64,000 bases of DNA. It comes from Jaltomata sinuosa. Its lineage: Eukaryota > Streptophyta > Magnoliopsida > Solanales > Solanaceae. Under the pieces are notes generated by a model. The model was given only the letters and a program-made list of their open reading frames with translations, was not told the origin of the DNA and did not search any database. The number at the start of each line of letters is the position of its first letter. Position 1 is the first letter of the stretch. A program made the translations under genes and the position numbers. The stretch covers positions 1 to 64,000 of the forward strand of contig QJPP01001803.1 of the NCBI GenBank assembly GCA_003996215.1. Direction: 5' to 3'. This document shows positions 32,441-45,600 of this stretch, piece after piece.

Positions 32441-35400
32441 ACAAGTATGATTTATGTGTGCCATCACTCTACTATGGCTTTATTTTATCCTGGATCTACA
32501 TGTTCATACGTATCTGCCTACTTTGTGCCTTGTTTGGGGTTGGCTAGTGAGCCATTATCTATTCTTATTTTTGTTTCGACCCCAGTAGGAGATTCTTTAG
32601 TAGTGGATCAGATTGTGAGTCTTACATGATATCTATTGGTGATTTGGATAGGGTGATTTGATGATACTTGGCATGTTAGATTTCTATGTGATACTGGGCA
32701 TGGACTGGTTATCCCCTCATTGTGCAGTTTTGGATTGTTACTCCAAGACCATTACCATATCCGTGCCTAGTGTATCCTCGGTTATGTGGCAGGGTTCTGT
32801 AAGTCGTGCACCATCTGGGATCATCTCTTGTCTTTGATCTAGAAAGTTGATTTCTCATGGGTGTTTAGCTTATCTAGTATATATCTGAGATGCCAGTGCT
32901 GACCCTTCATCTCTTGAGTCTGTCCCTATGGTTAGAGACTTCTTAGATGTGTTCCCTACTGACTTGTCAAGCCTTCCACTTGAGAGAGATATTGATTTCG
33001 CTATTGAGTTAGAGCCGGGCACCATGCCCATTTCTATTTCTCCCTACCATATAGCTCATGTTGAGTTGAAAGAGCTTAAGGAGCAGCTCAAGGATTTGTT
33101 AGCTAAAGGGTTCATTAGACCGAGTGTGTCGCTTTGGGGTGCTCCTATTTAAGAAGAAGGATGGGTCGATGCGGATGTGTATTGATTATCGGCAGCTGAA
33201 TAAGGTGACAGTGAAGAATAGGTATCCGATGCTGAGGATTGATGACTTGTTTGATCAGCTTTAGGGTTCAGCCATATTTTCAAAGATTGATTTGAGGTTC
33301 GGCTACCATTAGTTGAGGGTTAGGGCAGAGGACATCCCTAAGACAGCATTCAAGACACGTGATAGCCATTATGAGTTCCTAGTGATGTCTTTTGTATTGA
33401 CTAATGCCCCCACAGCTTTCATGGACTTGATGCATAGGGTGCTTAGCAAGTACTTGGATATGTTTGTGATAGTCTTTATAGATGATATTCTGGTATACTC
33501 CTGGAGTATAGAGGAGCATGAGCAACACTTGAGGACGGTACTTCAGACTTAAAGAGATCATCGGCTTTATTCCAAGTTCTCAAAGTGTGAGTTTTGGCTT
33601 GAGTTAGTTGCATTCCTAGGGCACGTGGTGTCTAAGAATGGGATTAGAGTTGATCCGAGTAAGATTTTGACGGTTCGGTATTGGCCTAGGCATACTACTC
33701 CTACCGAGGTTTGCAACTTTGTTGGGTTAGCGGGTTACTATAGGCAGTTCATTCAGGGATTTTCTTTCATAGCAGCACCCTTGACTATGCTGACTAGGAA
33801 GGATGTTCCATTTTAGTGGTCGGATCAGTGCGAGGATAGCTTTATGAGGCTTAAGTCCTTATTGACTTCAGCTCCAGTTTTGACTTTGCCGGTTAAGGGT
33901 CAGAGTTTCATCGTGTATTGTGATGCTTCTGCAGTTGGTCTTGGTTGTGTATTGATGCAGCAGGGTCAAGTGATAGCATATGCATTGAGATAGCTGAAGG
34001 TTCACTAGTGCAACTACCCCACTCATGACTTAGAGTTGGCGGCGGTAGTTTTCGTGCTCAAGATCTGGAGGCACTACTTCTATGGAGTTCATTGCGAGAT
34101 ATTCATCGACCATCATAGTCTTCCATACATTACGAGTCAGCGAGAGCTGAACTCGAGGCAGAGGAGATGGACAGAGTTGCTGAAGGACTATGATTTCATC
34201 ATTCTATATCATCCAGGCAAGGCAAATATGATAGCAGATGCCTTAAGTCGGAAGGCGGTGACTATGGGCAGCCTAGCTTCACTTTTAGTTTTTGAGTGAC
34301 CGTTAGCCTCGGACATCCATTCCTTGGCTAACCATTTGGTTAGGCTTGACCTGTCAGATCCTAGCATAGTTCATGCCAGTATTGAGGTTCATTCTACTCT
34401 AGTTGATCAGATTTAGAACTGATAGTTTGAAGATCAGAGTTTGTGTGACCTTCGTGATCACGTAGTTTGGGGTGAGGCTAGTTGGGCTACTCTGGGTTAT
34501 ATTGTTGTTCTGAGGTTTGATAGCCGTCTTTGTGTTTTGAGGGTTGGAGATTTGATTCAGTTTATACTTTGTGAGGCGCATTATTCTAGACACTCCATTT
34601 ATCCTAGCACAGTGAATATGTATAGAGATTTGAGACAGTTTTACTGGTGGAGCGGTATGAAGCGGGATGTAGTGGAATTTGAATCTCAGTGCTTGAATTA
34701 TCAGTAGGTTAAGTTCGAGCACATGAGACCTGGTGGTTTGATGCAGTGACTTCCCATTCCTGAATGGAAGTGGGAAGGGATTACTATAGACTTTGTTGTT
34801 GGTTTACCTCATACTTCTCGGGGTTTTAATTCTATTTGGGTGATTATTGATAGGCTGACTAAGTTAGCACACTTCCTACCAGTTTAGACTGCTTTTGGCG
34901 CAGAGAGGTTAGCTCAGATTTACCTTCGCGAGATTGTTTGGTTGCACGGGGTCCCATCTTCTATCATTTCAGAATGCGGCACTCAGTTCACATCTCAGTT
35001 CTGAAGGGCTGTTCAGGAAGATTTGGGGACAGAGTTTCAGCTTAGTACTGCTTTCCACCCTCAGACAGATGGCCAGTCCAAGAGGACTATTTAGGTCCTA
35101 GAGGACATGCTTCGGGCATGTGTTCTTGACTTTGGAGGTTCATGGGATTAGTTCGTGCCCTTGATCGAGTTTTCTTATAATTATAGCTTTTATTCGAGCA
35201 TCAACATGGAATCTTTCGAGGATTTGTATGGTAGACACTGCAGATCACCGATTGGTTGGTTTGATGGGTTAGAGTCTAGACTGCAGAGTACATATTTGCT
35301 TTGAGATTCCTTAGACCGAGTTCGTTTGATTCAGGATAGTCTTAGAGAAACCCAGAGTAGGCAGAAGAGCTATGCCTATCGTAGACTTTGTGCCTTAGAG

Positions 35401-35837
35401 TTCAGTGTTATTGACTTGGTATTCCATCGAGTATCACCCATGAAGGGCGTGATGAGATTTGGTCAGCGGGGCAAGCTTAGCCCCAGGTTTATTAGGCTAT
35501 TTGAGATTCTTTAGAGGGTTGGTAGTATTGCCTACATGTTAGCTTTGCCTCTGATGTTTTTTACTATGCATCCAGTTTTTCATATCTCGATGTTGCACTG
35601 GTATGTTCTAGATGAGTCTCATGTGTTGCATTGGGATTCGATTCAGTTAGATGATAGGTTGAGGAGCCGATAGCTATTCTGGCCAAAGATGTTAGGAGAT
35701 TGAGATCTAGGGAGAATTCAGTTGTGAAAGTTCATTGAGGGCATCGTCCAGTCAAGGAGGCTACTTGGGAGACCAAGAGTGAGTAGCTGCTTAGTATCCG
35801 CAGTTTTTTGAGCCTTCAGGTATTCCCTTGTTCTTAA
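32441..35837 (+). pseudogene. E3 pol pseudogene (PR-RT-RH-INT)
   Basis: Protease: the catalytic DPGST motif reads YPGST (TAT 32486), so the active-site Asp is lost. RT: GFIRPSVSLWGAP near 33105, KDGSMRMCIDYRQLNK near 33155, FIDD at 33475-33486. RNase H: IVYCDAS near 33911, FIDHHSL near 34105. Integrase: zinc-binding region near 34570-34705 with the last Cys lost, IDFVVGLP near 34788, the second Asp changed to Glu (GAA 34972 in ISECGTQF) and the Glu changed to Lys (AAG 35080 in QSKRT). More than fifteen stops, e.g. 33262, 33550, 34888, 35003, 35092, 35149. It is the most decayed full pol in the window. Confidence 0.88.
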
Positions 35838-35872
35838 CTTTTGAGGACGAAAGTCTTTTTAGTAGTGGATGT

Positions 35873-38800
35873 TGTGATGACCCTTCTGGTCATCTTCGGG
35901 TGTATGCATTCAGTGTACTGTTAGAGCTTTCATGAGGCGACCCCAAGTCATTCATGGCTTGATGGGACCGGTAGTTTGGTGCCTTAGTCGTTCATTTTAA
36001 TGTTTTGGCCGTTTGCCTATTTTAAAGCCTTAACTTAGAATATCATTGACTTTAGTCAACATTTTTAGCTAACGTGTTCGAAATTGGATTCCCATAATTC
36101 CATTAGCTCCAGAGCATTGAGTTTGGTCTAGTTGGACCTTTAGTCAAGGCCTGAGAACTTTCGGTGTGGGTTTTGTGTTGCTTTTTCTGTTTTCAGGCCA
36201 TTTGGAGTTGAAAGTGTAACTTGGATAAGCTTTCGATGATTGGAGCGTCAGATTTGAAATCCGACGATTCCATTAGCTCCGGAATGATGAGTTTGGGTTA
36301 GGTTGGTGGTTGGTTCGGGTACCGGGTGAGCCGGGCTCTTTTTGGCTAGTCGATTGTTTTAGTTAGCATTGACTTGGGTCAACATTTCTACGAAATGACC
36401 TCGAATGGAAGTTTTATCGATTCTGTTGAGTCTGGACTGTAGTTTCTACTCTATTAGCATTATTATTTTTTGAATATCGGGTTCCGATCGTGCCTGGAAC
36501 ACCCCGTGGAAATTCTTAGTGTAGCTGGTTTTAGTGCAGTTGCAGTCCTTCAATGCCAATGGTGCCCAGGCAGCGCGATCGTGCTAGCGTGTGGCCGGAT
36601 CTTATACGTGATATTGACAGGACAGCGCCTATAGCGCCTACACCAGTGCCGATGGTGCCCCTCTATGCGCGATCATGCCTTGGCGCCTGGTCTTTCCTTA
36701 GCGCGATGGCGCTAGTTTAGCGCGATAGCGCTGACCAGTGGCCATCAGCTATATATTTCTTGACATTTCGATTTTCCAGCCATGTACATTCATTATTTTA
36801 AGTCCTAAACTCAATTTTTCTCTCCACCATATTACTCTAAATCAGTTCCAAGCCTTAGGAATTCATTCCGTTGAAGAGAAAGCTTTCTCCCTTGATTTCT
36901 TTGGTAAGTCACCTTTCCCAATTTCCCTTTTTCCTCCATTGTTGAGCCTCGATGGCTATAAATTCTAAAAGCGTAGTTTTTCCCTTGAAGAATCTTCCTC
37001 CTTGGACTTGCATGTCCTATATATTCCATCATTTCGTTTCCTTGGCATGTTGCTCTCGTTTCGATAAGCTTCCTTTCTCTAATTCCGGTATTTGTTCTTG
37101 AATTAAAACTTTAAGCCCTCTTTTGTGCAGGCTGTTTTGGTGCCTTCTTCTTGGCCAAAATTGCTCAATTTTGGAGCATGTCTTCCTTGCATCATTGTGG
37201 TCATCGTGCTTCTTTTCATTTTCAGTTTTGGATTGCATGGCCCATAAGCCCATTGGTGACCCGAATATCAGCCTGGCTATTATTATAGCAATATGGGTAT
37301 CGTTAGACTCATTTTAATGTGCTATTTATGTTTTTGATAGTTTGATTATCGTTCAGGGTTCCTCGAAGTGATTCGTGCTTGGATATCATTGTCCCAGCAG
37401 CTTGTCATCGGACGACATGTAAGTTACAGTTTTAACTCTTTAGATATCGCATATATATGATAAAATTGTATTAGTGGGCATCCTTGGGTTGGGTTTACTA
37501 GTTGGTACCACAGACCTTGACCGCTTATTCATGTTCGATTACTTTTCTTCCTCCGATGTTTGTAGTATTTGTATTATATGTTCTATTCACTCTTGTGGTC
37601 CTCTAAGGCCTTATATTGACTCTGGAACATAGATGGTGGGAAATTGGGGATGTCCGTTAGTCCCGGACATTGTTATTATTGTTTATGAGCTGGCTATCTT
37701 TGTTGTAGAACAATTGGAGCTTGTTCAAGGCCGATAGGTTGATTGTGAGTCGTTGGGCTATTGATTGTGATTGAGCGTGCCATTATCATGCATATAAAAG
37801 GGTTTTCTTCATGATTTTATGATGGTTTTGGCTTCGGGCCTTCAGATGATTTCTAAATCTTGCATGCCCCATGGGGCCTGTTTTTGGTAAAATTGATTAT
37901 GAAATGGTTTGGTATCATCTTAATGGATCTTCTTAGGGTAAGAAAAGTTAAAAGAAAGATTTGTTACAGTTTTCCTACTATATATTAGACCCGGTTGAAC
38001 TGAGGTGCTAGATTGACCCTATATGGATGAAAAATGATATTAGACTCGGTAAAGCTGAGCATCGGACTTTATTTACTACTGTTTTAGACCCGGATATGCC
38101 TGGGCACCCTTGAAGAGGGTTTATGAGACTTATTATATTGATTTAGACCTGGATAGAATTCAGGCATACATTTCGAGCATTTGAGTACTAATTTAAATCC
38201 GGTGGCACCCCAAACTTATATTTTGAGGTTAGAGTGTAGTATGTGGTCTACGAGTAGACCTCCATGAACCCTGTCATTTCGGACCTAGTGCTACGGGGGA
38301 AAGGGTGATTGGGGTAGGGCTGTACAGCAGAGTAGATGTACTTGAGAGAAGTCCTTACATGGATCCCGCCTTTATTGGACCTTTGGTGCACCGGAGGTGG
38401 TAACATACTGACACTGTAGTTACACTTAGTTCGGCATATCATATCATATCATTCATTTATGTGAGGTACCACCCTTGTTTGCTGTTTGTTGATTGTAAGC
38501 TCCTGTAGTATGGGATATCGGAGGGTTTGTCTTCACTTTTTTGTGTTCCTTGGGTGTATGGGCGCCTGTGGGACTGTAGGTAGACTTATTGTTGCTATTT
38601 TGCTTTATTGTTTCCTATTGTGGTTTCTAGTGTGATTGGAGATTGTTAAGATTGCTTTTGGGTTTCTGACTTGAGATTTGTATGTCTATTTGGGGTTATC
38701 TTACCTTGTATTCAAGAATGATTATCGTTATTTTTTCTCTCCTTTACTATCCATTTGATGTTACAGGTATACCGCCTACTTTCTAAGCTTTTCTTTATAT

Positions 38801-39495
38801 ACTTGTTATTGCGAGGATCCCGGGTACGTGTTTCTTCCTTTCACCTATGATGTGTATTCTTTTAGCTAGCCATATGTGTTGTTCCTGCTTGTATTCCTTC
38901 TGTGCTAACTTTCGTGTACTTACTCGTTGCCTTCTGTGACTATTTATTTTCTATTCTACTTATTACTGCTCTTTTATCTTATATGTGCCCAGTCAGCCTA
39001 TGATACCTACTGGGTAGCGATCGCTTTGTAATTGGTGCTCATACTACACTCTGCATCTTCTGGTGCAGATCTTAGTGTGGGCTATCGCCGCTATATCAAG
39101 GGATTCGCGCTTGGGGGATTTTTTGGACTATCCAGACTGAGGGTGAGCTCTTGGCTGCCGAAGATTATCTTTAGTTTATCTTTTGTACTATGTATTCTGT
39201 TACTATTCGGAGACATTGTGTATATATTATTTTGGATGCTTCCTACTCCCTATATATCAGTTCCGTCTCTATACTATGATACCAGGTTTTGGGGTTTTGG
39301 TTTAGCTTCCACATATGTATATATATTCTTGTTATCTATCTTTTCATCTTGTGCCATTGCTTTCACTTGATTATATTGTTTCTTCCGTTTAACTGTTATC
39401 TAGTAGCCCATTACTAACTATTTCGGGTTACGGAAATTGGTTCGCCTACTGGTGGGTTGTAGATGTCATCATGATCGAGAAATCGGGTCGTGATA
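35873..39495 (+). repeat. E3 3' LTR (3623 bp, complete)
   Basis: Starts TGTGATGACCC and ends GTCGTGATA (CA changed to TA). Collinear with both E3 5' LTR parts and with E1. Includes the palindrome block at 36540-36735 and tataaatt at 36957. The purine tract before it (agtagtggatgt) is degenerate. Confidence 0.9.
36540..36735. repeat. AGCGC/GCGCT palindrome block in E3 LTR
   Basis: Several self-complementary words: AGCGC-GATG-GCGCT at 36700-36713, AGCGC-GATA-GCGCT at 36719-36732, and related gcgcgatc and tggcgcc words before them. This is the part missing from the truncated 5' LTR. Confidence 0.65.
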
Positions 39496-39669
39496 AAAAG
39501 GAAACATAATTTCGCTTCTTTGAAAAAGGACAATAGTGAGAAAACTCCATCTTTTGATAAATATCAAAACCCATGTTTAAGATTCCAAAAAAAAGATAAT
39601 GACAAATCCCTTTTAGAAAAACATTAAGTAAGAAATAAAATTAGCTTCAAGAATTATTATTTAACTAAA
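39496..39669. other. Unassigned AT-rich spacer between E3 and E7
   Basis: 174 bases of AT-rich sequence with no ORF, repeat or motif that I recognise. It is the only stretch that may be original target DNA, or it is a further unrecognised repeat. Confidence 0.4.
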
Positions 39670-42607
39670 TGAAATTGTGTCAAACAATAAAATGAGTAGT
39701 AATTCTTTTAGAGGATTCAACTAAGTTAATTTAAAGTGGAGTGTTATAATTCAAACAAATATATACATACAAAATAAAGGAAGAGTAAAATTGATCAAGC
39801 TTTGGGCTCAATCACCAATATTTAGGCCTTTAGGGCCGAAAACCTATCCTTAACTACTAAATCCGTTGTTGCTTGTTTGGGCCTTCTCTGTTGGCTGCTA
39901 CTGTTGGACCCTTTGGGGTTATTATTAGCTTCCTTTCCAGATGCAATGAGGTTGACTCAATGAGAAACGTTGTTGAGTTTCAACTCAACCGAAGAGACGC
40001 AAAGGGGAAGAGTCCATATGGACTCATAGGAGATTGTACATACAAAAAGAATAGAGAAAAATAATTAGAAAATAATCAAGAAAAAAAGAAGAAGAATCAA
40101 TTTGTCATTAAACTAGTGAAGTACATCACATGCTCGCAATTTGAAATATTTGAAACTAGTATACATTATGCACAACCAGTAACTTCTTTCGCCAACCTTA
40201 GATTATAGGGGATGCTTTAATATTTAAGAAATGAATTAGAACTGAATCCAAAGAGAAATCCATTCCATTATTTTGAACAGAACATCAAATACCCAGAGTG
40301 TTAAGTGGGTGCGCAGAAAGAATAATAGTTAGGATCACCTGCTTAAACTATAGTGAAGACCATATTTAAACATATGTTGAGAGATATTTAGCACAAACTA
40401 AATCATTGATTCCACACATACAATCCAGAGAAGAATTAGAGAAGTAGAGAGGAAAATAACAGCTATCCAACATATGGCAATTTATCACATGAAAACATCC
40501 TAAATCAATAGCTTACATTTTAACAGTAGATTACAAACATTTCTAATAATACACAAACGAGAATCAGAACCATATAGTAAAGTAGGGGAAAGCGTTTGAT
40601 CTTTGGGTACCAATATCATTCTAACTCTATGAAAAACATAGAAGGAGAAAATCACCATAGTCGACAACTTAGGATCATTTTGTGCAACTATTTATAACGA
40701 AATGTGGGAACCTACTAATTTAATACTCAATCCAAAATAGTTTAGGAGATTACACCAAAGGGTAATGCTTATACGCTACAGGGATGGAAGATCGTTAGTA
40801 ATATTCTATACACAAAATAGCAAGAGACCGTGATTTTGATCATATCTTAAAGCCTTGTTAAGACTAACTAACAAGTTATCTCGAAGACTTTGGTTCATAA
40901 GCTTTACATTGTATTGTGAACCATAGAAATCCCAGAACATGGTTTTAAAAAAAAGTGTCATCCATCATTTTGGGTGACTGTTTCAGCCATTAAATTCATA
41001 GATGTGAGAAAACATTCTTCGAGCAAACAAGAACAAAATCAACAAGCCAACATGGGAGCTTCAGAGATTATGAGTTTATCATAAAACTAAACCTTAACTA
41101 TCATTATAAGGATCATTCTTAAACAAACTTTCAGAGGGGAGAATTGGGGAGTTTCAGGTCTTTGGGAGCTTTTGAGAGAAGCCAAACTTGTGGGTTCAAA
41201 GCTTCTCCCAAAGATCAACCCATCCTCCTCTCAATCACACTTCCTCAAAACAATATTCAAATGATTACTCAAGACAAAACTAACACACTCAGAACACCAC
41301 AGCCAACCAATTACAACAAAATCAAGAAAAATGAAGTGAAAGAGAAGAAGAATTTTACCTCTTTCCAGGAAGCAAACTGGGAGCAAAACGAGTTGAGGGG
41401 ACTTTCGACTTTCTAACGAACTAGTGTTAGACACCTCTTGGTTTTAAATAACACCAAAAGACCAAGAAATATTCAAGAAAATAGTATTATTTTCTTTCAA
41501 TTTGATTTTTTTGGATTTCCCCAAAAGCCATAGGAAGGCTCTCCAAGGCCTTACTATCGAAAAAAATACTAACTTCACAGTGAAGATATGGGGTTTATAG
41601 AGGAGGGTTGGGCTTGAATTGAGGGGTGGAAAAACGTTTTGGGAATTTCGGATAGGATTTGGAGAATTTTTGAAATTCGAATCGAAATTCTCTTGATGAG
41701 GGCCTATATATATCTGGTGGGTACGAATTCAATAATATACCAATGATTTGGAGGGTTTTCCACCGAATTTCAAGGGTATAAATGTTGGATACAATGAGCT
41801 GGAAGTTAAAGAATCTTCTACAACCTTAACAAATCATCAATTTGTACGATGGACGGAGACGAGGTGAGCGTTAACAGAGGGTAACAATTTTTAGTGACTT
41901 GAGGAAGATTTTGGGCATCTTATGCTGATGATTTTGGTTGTCATTTGGGTGAGCTGTTGAAGGAGAGTTCATCTGGGTTTATTCATTTGGTTGTCTTTTT
42001 GGAAGAGAACAGAAGAGTATAAGGGTGTGAGGGGGTGGACCGGGTTAGAGGACTGAGGAGTGGGCTGGAAATTGATTGTTGGGCCAAATCATTTGGCTGA
42101 AAGTTGATTAAGGTGAGGGGGTTAAAATTATTTAAGATCTGGCCACTTTGCCTTGCAAATTGGGCCAGGTTTGATTTAAAAGGTAACCGAATTGAAACAA
42201 TTGGTAAAATTCAGTCAAAAATGATATAGACACATTTATTTAAATTAATATATGATCTTTTTTAATTAAAAACAAAGTAAAATAATCATTTGTCATAGTA
42301 AAATTTTCTTGTTTTATAATTAAAAATATAATTGTTCGATTAATCTCTAATTTTAGATTAAATTCGAGGAAAACAAAATATTCGCAATTTAAACACGATT
42401 TTTGCTTGAAAATTATTTTCAAAATAATTTCTTAAGTAAAAACTATATAATCATAATTAAATACAGAATATATATTCTTACTTAAAATGTCAAAATTAGC
42501 ACCACAATAATTTTGAAAATATTTTACTTTTACAAGAACAATTATTTTAAAATTAAAAAAGCTCAAAATTAATTCATAATGTGGAGGACAAAAATTGGGT
42601 GTCAACA
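39670..42607 (-). repeat. E7 3' LTR (2938 bp)
   Basis: Collinear with 49308-54325 apart from the E8 insertion. On the plus strand it begins TGAAATTGTGTC and ends GGGTGTCAACA. ORFs inside are fortuitous. Confidence 0.88.
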
Positions 42608-45600
42608 ACTACCCCTCCCTTTGGGTAGGGTTAACGCAAAGAACCCTGGGCAAAGGGAATTGACGTTCCCAATTTTATCCGACCACAAATTCATCTCTCG
42701 AAAGCAGTTGATTTTAGCACGAATTTCAAGAAATCATTGCTAAACCTTGGTATCAATTTCCCTACATATCTCAGGTTACATGAGAATTCAGGCCACTTGT
42801 AGTTCAAGACGCTTGATTTTATGCATGATTTTCAAAGAAATCCAAAAGCTATCTCGATTTTAGATTACGGAGAGGCCGGAAAGTTGGGGAGTAATAAGAT
42901 TGGGGGGAGTTTGAAATGCATTCGAGTTTTTAATATAGAGCCCGCCTACATATCTCAAGACTCGGGGAATCAAGCTTCTTGTAGTTTGACGCAATTGGTG
43001 GAAAAGGTAATCTTTTATGCCAAGATAACCTTTGGCTCAGGAGGAGTGACAATTAATTGAGTTATGGAAAAGAGGATTGCAACCTCTCAAAATAAATGTG
43101 GGATCCTTCACACGCATAAATAAGAACTTACATGGACATAGTTTCCAAACCTCTAGGCGTATTGTCGCTTAAATTTGAAAAAGAATGATATTTCTTCCAG
43201 AGTGAGTTCGGAAATTACCCTGGACGCTAAACTGAAAACGTTAAAACCCAAAGAAATACCCACATGCCTTTTTATAGGGCTGTGTTTTGATTGAAGTGGA
43301 AGTCAATCCTCAACTCGCGTTAAAAAAGTTTGATACTCCTCGTCAGACTATGTCCCAGTTCGCTGCTAAGAAAAAGTTCCACATTGTACTACGTCCTTTT
43401 TTGCGTCGCCCGCACCTGTTGTTTTTGATTTGAGAATTTCATCCTCTCAGATGCTATCGGAAATATTTTAAGACAACATTATTTGTAGTAACATAATTCC
43501 ATTTGGAGATATGGTTTCCTTACCATACTCACTCATACTATGTCTTAGTTCATTCGCATTGTATGATGTCCTTTTTGTTGTAATCGACACCTGTAGTTTT
43601 GTTTTTAGAATTTCATCCTCTCGGATGCTCTCGAAAGATTTGAAACAAGATTTTTTAGTAGTAAAGTAATTCAACATGGAGATATAGTTTATTTACCTCA
43701 TCTCCGCGTATGTTGATGCTTGAAAAATGTTTATCCTTTCAACGATCTTTGTAGCCATCTGCGATACTTCATCGGTAACTAAATATGAAGGTCCTTGTAA
43801 ACTTCTGTTACAATCTCTTTGTTTTGATATGACTCCCCTTTCAGCTATCGGCAATGATGCTTTGCATAGACATCGGGTGAGTCTTGCATGTTATCCATAT
43901 CGATGCAACTTATAGAAATCCTTTCATACATCATCCTCTTTCAGTTTTGACGAATGCCAACCTCGTTCGGTTTTGACTTGAACTGATATCTTTGTCCTTG
44001 ATGCACATCATCCCCTTTCGGTATTGATATGACTTATAGACATCCTTTTATATGTCATACTCTTTCAGTTTTGATGAACGCCAGCCTCTTTCTATTTGAC
44101 TTTGAAAGGATATTTTTGGCCTTGATGCATATCACCCCCATTTGGTATTTACATGACTTGTAGACATCCATCTATACGTTATCCTTTTTCAGTTTTGACA
44201 AACGCCAACCTTGTTTGGTTTTGAATTGAACAGATATATTTTTCCTCGATGCACATCATCCCCTTTCAGTATTGACATGACTTGTAGACATCATTCTATA
44301 CCTTATCCTTTACAGTTTTGACAAATGCCAGCCTCTTTCGATTTGATTTTGAATGGATATTTTTTGCTTTGATGTATATCATTCCCATTCGGTATTTACA
44401 TGACTTGTAGACATCCATCTATACATTATCCTCTTGCAGTTTTGACGAGCGTCATCCTCTTTCAGTTTTGACTTGAATGGATATCTTTGGCATAGATGCA
44501 TATCATCCCAATTCGATATTGACATGACTTGTAGACATCCATCTATATGTCATCCTCTTTTAGTTTTGACTTAAATGGATATCTTTGACCTCGATGCACA
44601 TCATCCCTATTTGGTATTGACATGACATTTAGGCATCCATCTATACGTCATCCTTTTGCAATTTTGATGAGCGCCATCCTCTTTTAATTTTGACTTGAAT
44701 GGATATCTTTGGCCTTGATGCATAGCATCCCCATTCGGTATTGACATAACTTGTAGACATCCATCTATACGTCATTCTCTTTTAGTTTTGACGAGCGCTA
44801 CCCTCTTTCAGTTATGACTTGAATGGATATCTTATGGCCCTCACGCTTGGTCTTTACAGCAAGAATAAGCATGCAACATCTCTCAGGACAGTTGAAGAGA
44901 ACATTACTTTTAATATGGTGTTGGTCTTGTGATGCCTTTCACATGTATCTGAGCTCAAAGTAAATGATCAGTAGGCACAGTGTTGTTCTTGCTAGCGACT
45001 AAAGTCAAAATAACAAGGAAAGCTTAAATAAAGCGTTTGACGTAAAAAATAGATGATTTTGTTTGCAAATATCATCCTCTTTTTGAGGTGGTAGACAAAC
45101 AAGAGGTCATATAAGTGAATAATTAAACCCCATATCTAGGGATAGTTATAAATACCGCCTTCAAACATCATATGTTCGTTGTGATCAATGATTTGCTGGG
45201 GATTTGAGGAGGACATTATTGATCTTCCTTTATCCGATGATCTCTTTGATCACCTTGCTATCATGTCAATTTCCAAGCATGTACCTGCGCTCAGGGTAAA
45301 TAATTAGTAGACATAGCATCACTTCTGCTAGCGACTACAATAAAAATTTGGAAAAGATTTAAAAACATTCAAAATATAAATCGAATAGCCTTGTTTGCAA
45401 ATATCCTCCTCTTTTGAGGTAAATGGACAAACCAAGCAATCTTTTCAAATGTAAAAGTTTGGATGAACCTCGACTCTAAGGACAGTTACCAATACCATTT
45501 TTGAACATTACATGTTCATTGTGATTCATGAACTGTCGAGAATTTAAGGCGGATGTGTCCATTCTCTTCTTATCTGATGATTCCTGCATCCATAAAAAAA

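Larger units (their letters stand above)
4527..39495 (+). mobile_element. E3: Tekay-like Ty3/gypsy retrotransposon, split by E4 and E6
   Basis: Reading out the nested insertions gives a 5' LTR lacking about 1 kb at its left end (4527-6923 plus 21216-21410), PBS (21414-21425), gag (21624-21894 plus 31164 onward), protease-RT-RNase H-integrase (to about 35837) and a complete 3' LTR (35873-39495). Continuity is shown by the 3' LTR, which reads straight through the site where E4 interrupts the 5' LTR (around 39299). The tRNA-Met PBS and pol type resemble chromoviruses of the Tekay/Del group. It is the oldest clear host element of the left half: it contains two insertions and its pol has many stops. 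The TSD cannot be checked because the 5' end is deleted. Confidence 0.85.

Noticed and set aside
39496..39669. Possible host gene fragment or MITE
   Set aside because: No ORF, inverted ends or TSD visible.
43921..44840. CRISPR-like regular repeats
   Set aside because: Direct tandem repeats of 124 bp without unique spacers, in plant DNA.
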